From Gammaproteobacteria bacterium (lineage in GTDB: Bacteria; Pseudomonadota; Gammaproteobacteria; Steroidobacterales; JACDCP01), in NCBI GenBank assembly GCA_013817465.1, contig JACDCP010000118.1, positions 1-9,271 on the forward strand: a stretch of 9,271 nt of DNA, read 5' to 3'. The notes below the pieces were generated by a model, which was given only the letters and a program-made list of their open reading frames with translations, was not told where the DNA came from and ran no database searches. A program made the translations under genes and the position numbers. Shown here piece after piece: positions 1 to 6,599 of this stretch; within the stretch, counting starts at the first letter, position 1; each line of letters begins with the position of its first letter.

Positions 1-751
1 GTTTTAGACCGGGAGCGCTATGAGCAGCTCTGCGCTCAATGCTCCGTTCAGAATGGAAGAACAGGTTACTTCCCTCCATACAGACTAGAGCAGGCAGGCA
101 CCCATGCCGGTTGAGCGCTCCGGCGTCATGCAGTCGCCACGCACTCATTACCTGGTCGATGTAACCAATCGGCCCATAGCGGTGGGCGAGCACTACCGCG
201 CGTGCTTTATCCCCCAGGAAGACCGGCGGTACATCGCGTATCCCCAAGGCCGCGTTTCGACGCACTACCGTGGTCGTATGGAAGGCCGGCGATCGATCGA
301 GGAGATCCTCCACTCCGAGGAACGGTTTCATCGGTGTGGTTTGGATCGGAGTTGACGCAAAATCCGGAGCCTCATAAACGAACCTGGCGTTGTGGCAGCA
401 CAATGGACAATCGGGGTGGGAATCGAGGAAATCGACCTGCTTCTGAAGCTTATCGGGTGCGATCCAATAATCGTCCCCGTCCAGCACGGCGACATACTCG
501 CCTCGACATGCCTCCAGCACCGTGTGGTAACTCTTGTAGGCACCGATCCGCGCTTTATACAACAGCAGGCGAAGTTTGTCTCGATGCAGGAATTCGAATT
601 GCTTCAGTAGCTCTCGGGTAGCGTCCGTCGAACAGTCATCTCCAACGACTATTTCATAGTCGAAAGAAGTCCGTTGCATCAGCACGCTCTCAATCGCTTC
701 GGTGACAAAGCGCTCGTGGTTGAACGTCCGAATCAGAACACTCAGTTTCAT
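1..751 (-). CDS. Family 2 glycosyltransferase (GT-A fold), 3' end beyond the window
   Basis: The minus strand is open from an ATG at 751 to the left edge, giving 250 codons without a stop, so the C-terminus lies outside the window. The N-terminus MKLSVLIRTFNHERFV is the classic first strand and P-loop-like start of GT2 enzymes. The nucleotide-binding VVGDDCSTD lies at residues 35-43, and the metal-binding DxD sits in LDGDDYW (residues 90-96, D91 and D93). A GD pair at 180-181, in the place of the usual catalytic-base motif, is followed by IGYIDQVMSAWRLH, the family's typical downstream signature. The family transfers a sugar from a nucleotide-sugar to an acceptor, commonly in O-antigen, capsule or other surface glycan synthesis. 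The acceptor here cannot be told. No strong ribosome binding site is seen before 751; the start rests on family alignment. Base composition is lower in GC than the core genes (30 of 60 bases at 421-480 against 41 of 60 at 2641-2700 in recA), which suggests acquisition by transfer. Confidence 0.9.
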   Translation of the reverse strand, partial: MKLSVLIRTFNHERFVTEAIESVLMQRTSFDYEIVVGDDCSTDATRELLKQFEFLHRDKLRLLLYKARIGAYKSYHTVLEACRGEYVAVLDGDDYWIAPDKLQKQVDFLDSHPDCPLCCHNARFVYEAPDFASTPIQTTPMKPFLGVEDLLDRSPAFHTTTVVRRNAALGIRDVPPVFLGDKARAVVLAHRYGPIGYIDQVMSAWRLHDAGALNRHGCLPALVCMEGSNLFFHSERSIERRAAHSAPGLK

Positions 752-1052
752 CTGACTTCGGTTTCGGTTCCCATACGCCGACCCGTGTATCGTCCGGAAA
801 ATATCAGGAGGTCGCCGGCTGACGCGAGCGCACCGCGATCTGCGGTAAAGGCCGACCTCGGCGAATCTATCACGATTGCAGCGCAGCACCTGCGTATCAA
901 ACGCTTCTCCGAAACGTCGAAAACGCCATCAAGAGCTGGCCCTGGACCGCCGGGCTACCTGCGTGCTCGTGGCCATTGTCAGAAAGCGCCTGCGTCCCGA
1001 TCTGTCCTCGCATACCATGCTACAAATCCTGAGCGTAACGCCATTCGAAAAT
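752..1052. other. Divergent intergenic region with no recognisable gene
   Basis: This is about 300 bases between the minus-strand glycosyltransferase and plus-strand pncC. It should hold the promoters of both, but I see no convincing pair of -35 and -10 boxes. TTGTCA at 976-981 is a fair -35 hexamer, yet nothing like TATAAT follows at 16-18 bp. An AGGAGG at 806-811 is not followed by a usable start. Reading frames through the region encode no family I recognise. It could be the decayed edge of a former gene. Confidence 0.5.
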
Positions 1053-1589
1053 ATGCTCGCCTCGCATCAGACTGACGATTTATCGCTGCTCGAGCTTGCG
1101 ACCGTTCTCGGCAATGCACTTCTCGGCTGCGGGCGTGCCCTCGCCACGGCGGAATCCTGCACCGGCGGTTGGATCGCCAAGGTGCTGACCGACATTCCCG
1201 GTAGCTCCGTCTGGTTCCCGGGTGGCGTCGTCAGTTACGCCGACGCCGTCAAACGCGAGGTGCTCGGTGTTTCAACGCAAACACTCGCTGATCACGGTGC
1301 CGTCAGCGATGCGACGGTCGAGGAAATGGCACGCGGCGTGCTCGAGCTATGCCACGCGGACATCGCTGTAGCTGTGAGCGGCATCGCGGGTCCCGGTGGC
1401 GGGGAGGGTCCGGGCAAGCCGGTCGGTGCGGTGTGCTTCGGTTGGGCCTGGCGTGACGGCAATCACACGCAAGTACACACGCTGAGACGGCAGTTTTCCG
1501 GCGACCGCGAGGCCGTGCGCCGCGCCAGCGTGGCGGTTGCCCTGCAGGAGACGCTCAGGCTCGTGAGTCAGTGGAGCGATGACGTCTGA
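1053..1589 (+). CDS. pncC: Nicotinamide-nucleotide amidohydrolase PncC (CinA C-terminal domain family)
   Basis: The encoded protein has 178 residues and consists of the CinA C-terminal domain alone. It deamidates nicotinamide mononucleotide to nicotinate mononucleotide, recycling pyridine nucleotides such as the NMN released by NAD-dependent DNA ligase. Family signatures are AESCTGGW at residues 33-40, GSSVWFPGGVVSYA after it, AVSGIAGPGGG around 107-117, and SGDREAVRRAS near the C-terminus. The frame is open upstream to TTG 876, with another ATG at 1017. ATG 1053 is preferred because it puts the first helix (LSLLELATVLGNAL) at the usual distance from the N-terminus and gives close to the family's usual 160-170 residues. 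Neither ATG has a clear Shine-Dalgarno sequence. The last 11 bases overlap thpR. A pncC gene upstream of recA is the standard gammaproteobacterial arrangement. Confidence 0.93.
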   Translation: MLASHQTDDLSLLELATVLGNALLGCGRALATAESCTGGWIAKVLTDIPGSSVWFPGGVVSYADAVKREVLGVSTQTLADHGAVSDATVEEMARGVLELCHADIAVAVSGIAGPGGGEGPGKPVGAVCFGWAWRDGNHTQVHTLRRQFSGDREAVRRASVAVALQETLRLVSQWSDDV

Positions 1590-2121
1590 GCGCAAGCGGT
1601 TGTTTTTCGGCGTCTGGCCCGATGCCGGCACGCGCCGCGCACTCGAGAAAGCGACACAGGCGGCGGTGCGCGCAAGCGGCGGGAAGCCGGTGGCGGGCGA
1701 AAACCTGCACCTGACGCTTGCGTTTCTACACAGCGTCGAGGTCGAGCGTCTCGAGGGCATCGGGCGGGCAGCCGCGACGCTCAGCGGCGCACCGGTGGAG
1801 CTCGAGCTGGACCGCATCGGTCACTGGCCGCGCTCGCGCATCCTGTGGATCGCGCCGAGCCGGCCGCCGCGTCCGCTGCCGGAGCTCGTCGCCAGTCTCT
1901 GGCAGGCACTCGAGCCCTGCGGGTTCGCGCCGGAAGAGCGCGTATATCTGCCGCACGTGACCTTGGCACGAAAGGCGAATCCGCCCAAAGCGCAGGGTCG
2001 GCTGCAGCCCGTCGCGTGGCGGATCGACCGGTTTGCGCTGGCCGAGTCGATCACGAGCGGTAACCGGTCGGTCTATCGGATTCTCGAGGAGTGGCCACTT
2101 TCGCAGGAGCGTGTCTCATGA
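1579..2121 (+). CDS. thpR: RNA 2',3'-cyclic phosphodiesterase (2H phosphoesterase, LigT/ThpR family)
   Basis: The product has 180 residues, a normal length for the family. The two catalytic HxTx motifs that define 2H phosphoesterases are both intact: HLTL at 44-47 and HVTL at 126-129. The N-terminus RLFFGVWPD matches the usual RLFFAL-type first strand. The enzyme opens 2',3'-cyclic phosphates on RNA and can join tRNA halves by a 2'-5' bond in vitro; its role in the cell is not settled. The ATG lies inside the end of pncC, 11 bp before that stop ends, with GGAG at 1573-1576 very close to the start. Translational coupling to pncC is therefore likely. Its position between pncC and recA is an addition to the E. 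coli order. The stop codon falls inside the dyad at 2114-2130. Confidence 0.93.
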   Translation: MTSERKRLFFGVWPDAGTRRALEKATQAAVRASGGKPVAGENLHLTLAFLHSVEVERLEGIGRAAATLSGAPVELELDRIGHWPRSRILWIAPSRPPRPLPELVASLWQALEPCGFAPEERVYLPHVTLARKANPPKAQGRLQPVAWRIDRFALAESITSGNRSVYRILEEWPLSQERVS

Positions 2122-2130
2122 ATCATGAGA
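2114..2130. promoter_or_regulatory. Perfect 8+1+8 dyad upstream of recA, possible operator
   Basis: TCTCATGA and TCATGAGA form exact inverted repeats around a single A. The site overlaps the thpR stop codon and ends 77 bp before the recA start. The size and symmetry fit a dimeric regulator site. It does not match the CTGT-N8-ACAG LexA box of E. coli, and no regulator can be named. It lies upstream of the best candidate recA -10, so activation or repression would be indirect to read. A chance palindrome remains possible. Confidence 0.35.
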
Positions 2131-2149
2131 TAGGCCCTGATTTCTCACG

Positions 2150-2178
2150 CTCACCGCGGCCCCGTTCTGTGGAATAAT
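2150..2178 (+). promoter_or_regulatory. Candidate recA promoter with extended -10
   Basis: AATAAT at 2173-2178 differs from TATAAT at one base and is preceded by TGG, which fits an extended -10 (TGn). The matching -35 position (2150-2155, CTCACC) is a poor hexamer, as is common with extended -10 promoters. Transcription would begin near 2185 and leave a leader of about 23 bases before the recA ATG. Only sequence resemblance supports this. Confidence 0.35.
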
Positions 2179-2207
2179 GGCGGCTTCCCCCCGGCGCGGA
2201 ATTTCCA

Positions 2208-3260
2208 ATGGACGACAATCGGAAAAAGGCCCTCGCAGCGGCGCTCGGGCAGATCGAGAAACAGTTCGGCAAGGGCTCGGTCATGCGTCTCGGCGACTCC
2301 GCCACGGCACGCGACGTGGAAGTCATTTCGACGGGCTCGCTCGGCCTGGACATCGCGCTCGGCGTCGGCGGCCTGCCGAAAGGCCGCGTCGTGGAAATCT
2401 ACGGGCCGGAAGCTTCCGGCAAGACCACGCTTACTCTGCAGGTAGTCGCCGAGGCGCAGAAGGCCGGCGGAACGGCCGCATTCGTCGATGCGGAGCACGC
2501 GCTCGATCCGACCTATGCCGAGAAGCTTGGCGTTAATGTCGATGATTTGCTCGTCTCGCAGCCGGACACCGGCGAGCAGGCGCTCGAGATCACCGACATG
2601 CTGGTGCGCTCCGGCGCCGTCGATGTGATCGTCGTCGATTCGGTCGCCGCGCTGACCCCGAAGGCCGAGATTGAAGGCGAGATGGGCGATACGCACCTCG
2701 GGCTGCAGGCGCGCCTGATGTCGCAGGCGCTGCGCAAGCTGACCGGCAACATCAAGCGCTCGAATGCGATGGTCATTTTCATCAACCAGATCCGCATGAA
2801 GATCGGCGTCATGTTCGGCAGCCCCGAGACCACCACTGGCGGCAATGCGCTCAAGTTCTATTCTTCGGTGCGCCTCGACATCCGCCGCATCGGTGCCATC
2901 AAGAAGGGCGAGGAAGTCATCGGCAGCCAGACGCGCGTCAAGGTCGTCAAGAACAAGGTGTCCCCGCCATTTCGCAAGGCGGAGTTCGAAATTCTTTACG
3001 GCGAAGGCATTTCCCGCCAGGGCGAGATCATCGATCTCGGTGTTCAGGAGGGCATCGTCGACAAGGCCGGGGCCTGGTACAGCTACAAAGGCGATCGCAT
3101 CGGGCAGGGCAAGGACAATGCCCGCCAGTTCCTCATCGAGCATCCGGAAGTCTCGCAAGACATCGATCGGCAGATTCGCGAGCGGTTGCTGCCGCGGCCC
3201 AGGCCCGAGCCGGTTGCCGATGCGGAAGCGGATGGCGGCAAGGCCGTGCGCCAGGCCTGA
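2208..3260 (+). CDS. recA: Recombinase RecA
   Basis: The 350-residue product matches the usual RecA length and is recognisable along its whole extent. RecA forms an ATP-dependent filament on single-stranded DNA, catalyses strand exchange, and activates LexA self-cleavage in the SOS response. Seen in order: the N-terminal oligomerisation helix (KALAAALGQIEKQFGKGS), Walker A GPEASGKTT at 66-74, catalytic E96 in FVDAEHALDP, Walker B ending at D144 (VDVIVVDSVAALTP), and loop 2 GSPETTTGGNALKFY around 204-218. The C-terminal domain ends in an acidic stretch (PVADAEADGG). These residues fall at the E. coli positions, and no key residue is missing. The ATG at 2208 gives the canonical MDDNRKKAL start with a weak GCGGA upstream. 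The nearest 150 bases contain only one CTGT half-site (2167-2170) and no full E. coli-type SOS box. recX follows after 31 bp. Confidence 0.99.
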   Translation: MDDNRKKALAAALGQIEKQFGKGSVMRLGDSATARDVEVISTGSLGLDIALGVGGLPKGRVVEIYGPEASGKTTLTLQVVAEAQKAGGTAAFVDAEHALDPTYAEKLGVNVDDLLVSQPDTGEQALEITDMLVRSGAVDVIVVDSVAALTPKAEIEGEMGDTHLGLQARLMSQALRKLTGNIKRSNAMVIFINQIRMKIGVMFGSPETTTGGNALKFYSSVRLDIRRIGAIKKGEEVIGSQTRVKVVKNKVSPPFRKAEFEILYGEGISRQGEIIDLGVQEGIVDKAGAWYSYKGDRIGQGKDNARQFLIEHPEVSQDIDRQIRERLLPRPRPEPVADAEADGGKAVRQA

Positions 3261-3291
3261 GCGTGAATAAGCAAGGAGATCGCTCCGCCGC

Positions 3292-3759
3292 GTGTTAGCT
3301 CCGCGATCCAGTCCGCTCGACGATCAGGCGGTGCGCCGCACCGCGGTGGATCTGCTGGCGCGCCGCGAGCACTCGCTGGTCGAGCTGCGCAAGAAGCTGC
3401 TCGCGCGCGGTTTCGACGCTTCGGTCGTCAATCGATCGCTGCGAAAGCTCGAGGTGGATGGTCTCGTCAGCGACGCGCGCTTCGCGGAGAGTTTTGCGCG
3501 CTCGCGTGTGGCGCGGGGACAAGGCCCGGTCCGCATCCGCCTCGCTTTGCGCGAGCGCGGCGTGGCCGAAGACGACATTGAGGATCAGCTCACGGCTTGC
3601 GATGCCGACTGGAAGGCGCTCGCCCGTACGGTGCGGCGCAAGCGATTCGGCGAAGCCCCCGACGATTTTCGCGCCCGCCTCCGCCAAGCGCGTTTTCTGC
3701 AATATCGCGGCTTCACGAGCGACCAAATCGACGCCGCCCTCTCAGAGAATTCTCCGTAG
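3292..3759 (+). CDS. recX: Regulatory protein RecX
   Basis: The 155-residue product belongs to the RecX family, which binds RecA filaments and restrains their growth and activity. The all-helical repeat architecture is visible: AVDLLARREHSLVELRKKLLARGF at the N-terminus, then LEVDGLVSDARFAESFARSRVARGQGP, the most conserved block, followed by LALRERGV. A C-terminal repeat ends in RFLQYRGFTSDQIDAAL. The most upstream usable start in the frame is GTG at 3292, since an in-frame TAA lies at 3268-3270. An AAGGAG at 3273-3278 is the only Shine-Dalgarno candidate, but its 13-base spacing is long. The gene is probably co-transcribed with recA at low translation, as is usual for recX. The palindrome at 3800-3853 lies 40 bp after its stop. 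Confidence 0.96.
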   Translation: MLAPRSSPLDDQAVRRTAVDLLARREHSLVELRKKLLARGFDASVVNRSLRKLEVDGLVSDARFAESFARSRVARGQGPVRIRLALRERGVAEDDIEDQLTACDADWKALARTVRRKRFGEAPDDFRARLRQARFLQYRGFTSDQIDAALSENSP

Positions 3760-3799
3760 GTCGGAATTCATTCCGCCGGTCGCGGGCGGCTCCAATCGC

Positions 3800-3853
3800 G
3801 AAATGGGGACATTCCTGATTTTGCTTCGGCAAAATCAGGAATGTCCCCATTTC
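3800..3853. repeat. Perfect 54-bp REP-like palindrome with TTCG loop
   Basis: Two exactly complementary 25-base arms (3800-3824 and 3829-3853) flank a TTCG tetraloop. Each arm ends outward in GAAATGGGGACATTCC and inward in a GATTTTGC block. Symmetry stops at the next base on each side. There is no T-run after either arm, so it is not a standard intrinsic terminator in either direction. The outer AAATGGGGACA core resembles short dispersed palindromes found in many proteobacterial genomes beside REP-associated tyrosine transposases (RAYTs). Assignment to such a family is inference. It sits 19 bases before alaS, so any transcript from recX into alaS would carry a very stable hairpin there. Confidence 0.93.
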
Positions 3854-3872
3854 CTGCCGTAGAATCCTCCGC

Positions 3873-6542
3873 ATGGACAGCGCTGCGCTCAGAAGCACAT
3901 TTCTCGACTACTTTGACCGCCAGGACCACGAAATCGTGCCCGGCAGCTCGCTCGTGCCCGCCAACGATCCGACGCTGCTGTTCACCAATGCGGGCATGGT
4001 CCAGTTCAAGGATGTCTTCCTCGGCAATGAGGAGCGTTCCTATCAGCGCGCCACGAGCGCGCAGCGCTGCGTTCGGGCCGGCGGCAAGCACAACGATCTC
4101 GAGAACGTTGGTTACACGGCTCGGCATCACACGTTCTTCGAGATGCTCGGCAACTTCAGCTTCGGCGATTACTTCAAGCGCGAAGCCATCGAATACGCCT
4201 GGGAATTCGTCACCGGCGTGCTCGGCATTCCGCCGGCAAAGCTCTGGGTGACCGTTTTCGAGGAAGACGACGAGGCTGCGTCGATCTGGCTGGACGATAT
4301 AAATATAGACGCGCTGCGCTTCTCGCGCATGGGCGCAAAGGACAACTTCTGGGCGATGGGCGACACGGGCCCTTGCGGGCCGTGCAGCGAAATCTTCTAC
4401 GATCACGGCCCCGGCGTGAAAGGCGGGCCGCCCGGCTCTGCGGCCGCCGAAGGGGATCGCTTTGTGGAAATCTGGAATCTCGTCTTCATGCAGTTCGACC
4501 GCGATGCGGACGGGAACCTGACTCGCCTGCCGAAACCCTCCGTCGACACAGGTCTGGGACTCGAGCGCGTGGCTGCCGTCATGCAGGGTGTGCAAAGTAA
4601 CTACGACATCGATCTGTTCCGTCGTTTGATCGATTCAGCGGCAGCGCTGACCGGGACGCATGACACTCGCTCCAGCTCGCTGCGCGTCATCGCCGATCAC
4701 ATCCGTGCCTGCGCCTTCCTGATCGTCGACGGCGTTCTGCCGTCGAACGAAGGCCGCGGCTACGTACTGAGGCGCATCATCCGACGCGCCGTGCGCCACG
4801 GCTATCAGCTCGGTGTCGAAGAGCCATTCTTTCACGCCTTGGTCGAGCCACTCGACAAGGAGATGGGCGAGGCGTATCCCGAGCTCACGCGCGGGCGCCA
4901 GCACGCCGAACGGGTGTTGAAACAGGAGGAGATCCGCTTCGCCGAAACCCTCACACAGGGTATGCGGATGCTGGAAGAGAACCTCGCGAACCTGTCCGAT
5001 AACATCATCCCCGGCGAGACGATCTTCCGCCTCTACGACACGTTCGGCTTCCCGGTGGATCTCACTGCCGACATCGCCCGCGAGCGGGGCCTCGGCATGG
5101 ACAAGGAAGGCTTCAACAAAGCGATGGAGGCGCAGCGCCAGCGCGCCCGCGCCGCAAGCCGTTTCGCCGCCGGGGACGATCAAGGCCCGCGCGTGGATGC
5201 TGTGACGTCATTCACGGGCTACGAGCTGCTCGAGGACCTGGGTGCCATCACCGGCCTCGTCAAAGGCAATGAAAGCGCGAGGACGCTGCAGGCCGGCGAC
5301 GAAGGCACGATTTTCCTCGATCGCACGCCGTTTTACGCCGAAAGCGGCGGCCAGGTCGGCGACGCCGGAAAATTGCTGATCGAAGGCGCCGAATTCAAAG
5401 TGAGCGATACGCGCAAGCAGGGCAAGGCACATGCTCATATCGGCGTCGTCGAATCGGGCGAGTTTCACGTCGGCGATGAGGTGCGGGCGGTCGTGGATCG
5501 GGAACGCCGCGTCGCCACAGTGCTCAATCACTCGGCCACCCATCTGTTGCACGCGGCCCTGCGTCACGTGCTCGGCGAGCACGTCACACAGAAGGGCTCA
5601 CTGGTCGCCCCCGATCGGTTGCGCTTCGACTTTTCCCACTACGAACCCGTGGGCCCCGGGGAGCTTTCTGAGATCGAAGCGCTGATCAACAGGGAGATCC
5701 GGCGCAACGTGGACGCCGAGGTCAGCGTCGTGCCCTATGAGGAGGCGTTGCAGGCCGGTGCGCTCGCCCTGTTCGGCGAAAAGTACGAGGAACGCGTCCG
5801 CGTGCTCAGGATCGGCGATTTCTCCGCCGAGCTCTGCGGAGGCACTCACGTTCGTCGCGCGGGCGATATCGGCCTCTTTAAGATTGTCTCGGAATCGGGT
5901 ATTGCCGCGGGAATCCGTCGCATCGAGGCCGTCACCGGACAGGGCGCGCTCGATTGGGTGAATGCGGGCGAGCAGGCGCTCAAACGGGTGGCTGCGATCG
6001 TCAAGGGCAGCCGTGACGATGCCGAGGATAAGGTGCGCCAGCTCGCGGAGCGCGCGCGTCAACTCGAACGTGAGCTCGAGCGCTTGCAATCGCAACTCGC
6101 TGGCGGCAGCGGCGTCGACCTCGCAGAGCGGGCGGTCGACGTGAACGGCGTGAAGGTTCTGGCGGCACGCCTCGACGGCGCCAGTGAGAAGGTGTTGCGC
6201 GATACCGTGGACCGGCTCAAGAACCAGCTCGGCAGCGCTGTGGTATTGCTGAGTGCAGTCGAGGCGGGCAAGGTGCGCCTCATAGCCGGCGTGACCCGCA
6301 ACTGCACGGACCGGCTCGATGCCCGCGTGCTGGCAAACCGGGTGGCCGGCCTGCTCGGCGGTCGCGGCGGCGGCCGGCCCGATCTGGCGCAGGCTGGCGC
6401 AAGCGACGCCTCGCGCCTCGACGAAGCGCTCGAGGCCGTGCCGGGCTGGGTCGGCGAGCAGCTTCAGAGTGCCTCTGCCCCGGAATCAGGCGGCGATTTC
6501 CAAATCCCCTCTGCCCCGAAACGGGGGAGAGGCCCAGGTTGA
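3873..6542 (+). CDS. alaS: Alanine--tRNA ligase
   Basis: The 889-residue enzyme charges tRNA-Ala and hydrolyses mischarged Ser- and Gly-tRNA-Ala. The class II aminoacylation core spans roughly residues 1-240: SSLVPANDPTLLFTNAGM near the N-terminus, RCVRAGGKHNDLENVG then HHTFFEMLGNFSFGDYF (motif 2 region), and motif 3 GLGLERV at 227-233. The tRNA-recognition helices follow. The editing domain carries its zinc ligands in HSATH (553-557) and CGGTH (655-659), as in E. coli. A coiled-coil linker (QLAERARQLERELERLQSQL) leads to the C-Ala domain with GGRGGGRPDLAQAG. The family normally ends near residue 865 (WVGEQLQ); here 24 further low-complexity residues are added from a repeat. No Shine-Dalgarno precedes the ATG, and TAGAAT at 3860-3865 could be a -10 giving a nearly leaderless message. 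alaS next to recX is the normal gammaproteobacterial order. Confidence 0.98.
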   Translation: MDSAALRSTFLDYFDRQDHEIVPGSSLVPANDPTLLFTNAGMVQFKDVFLGNEERSYQRATSAQRCVRAGGKHNDLENVGYTARHHTFFEMLGNFSFGDYFKREAIEYAWEFVTGVLGIPPAKLWVTVFEEDDEAASIWLDDINIDALRFSRMGAKDNFWAMGDTGPCGPCSEIFYDHGPGVKGGPPGSAAAEGDRFVEIWNLVFMQFDRDADGNLTRLPKPSVDTGLGLERVAAVMQGVQSNYDIDLFRRLIDSAAALTGTHDTRSSSLRVIADHIRACAFLIVDGVLPSNEGRGYVLRRIIRRAVRHGYQLGVEEPFFHALVEPLDKEMGEAYPELTRGRQHAERVLKQEEIRFAETLTQGMRMLEENLANLSDNIIPGETIFRLYDTFGFPVDLTADIARERGLGMDKEGFNKAMEAQRQRARAASRFAAGDDQGPRVDAVTSFTGYELLEDLGAITGLVKGNESARTLQAGDEGTIFLDRTPFYAESGGQVGDAGKLLIEGAEFKVSDTRKQGKAHAHIGVVESGEFHVGDEVRAVVDRERRVATVLNHSATHLLHAALRHVLGEHVTQKGSLVAPDRLRFDFSHYEPVGPGELSEIEALINREIRRNVDAEVSVVPYEEALQAGALALFGEKYEERVRVLRIGDFSAELCGGTHVRRAGDIGLFKIVSESGIAAGIRRIEAVTGQGALDWVNAGEQALKRVAAIVKGSRDDAEDKVRQLAERARQLERELERLQSQLAGGSGVDLAERAVDVNGVKVLAARLDGASEKVLRDTVDRLKNQLGSAVVLLSAVEAGKVRLIAGVTRNCTDRLDARVLANRVAGLLGGRGGGRPDLAQAGASDASRLDEALEAVPGWVGEQLQSASAPESGGDFQIPSAPKRGRGPG
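6472..6532. repeat. Small direct and inverted repeat inside the alaS 3' end
   Basis: CCTCTGCCCCGGAA at 6472-6485 recurs with one change at 6508-6521, exactly 36 bases on. The second copy also forms a hairpin: 6508-6517 pairs with 6523-6532 with a single G-G mismatch. This CCTCT-CCCC / GGGG-AGAGG type of palindrome is a common kind of dispersed intergenic repeat in proteobacteria; the exact family cannot be named. It lies wholly within the extra C-terminal residues of AlaRS, and no T-run follows the stem. Confidence 0.6.
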
Positions 6543-6599
6543 GGGGGAAGTTGCGGTGCGATTGATCGCATCCAGGTCCCTCGTCGGATAGAAACGCGC

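Noticed and set aside
202..621. Plus-strand open frames opposite the left-edge gene
   Set aside because: The minus strand encodes an uninterrupted glycosyltransferase with all motifs, so these frames are shadows.
806..821. AGGAGG at 806-811 as the ribosome site of a small gene
   Set aside because: The only nearby start candidate (CTG 819) reaches a stop after nine codons.
2151..3158. 335-codon open frame on the minus strand opposite recA
   Set aside because: It lies wholly antisense to recA, mirrors the codon bias of a GC-rich gene, and resembles no family. It is a shadow frame.
3800..3853. Intrinsic terminator for recX, or CRISPR-like repeat
   Set aside because: There is no T-run after either arm and only one unit is present, with no spacers.
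3768..4595. 275-codon open frame on the minus strand across the palindrome and the alaS start
   Set aside because: It overlaps the conserved catalytic core of alaS and has no recognisable domain.
6562..6592. Promoter TTGATC .. GATAGA before lysC
   Set aside because: The spacer is 19 bp and the -10 matches only half of the consensus. Readthrough from alaS is a sufficient explanation.
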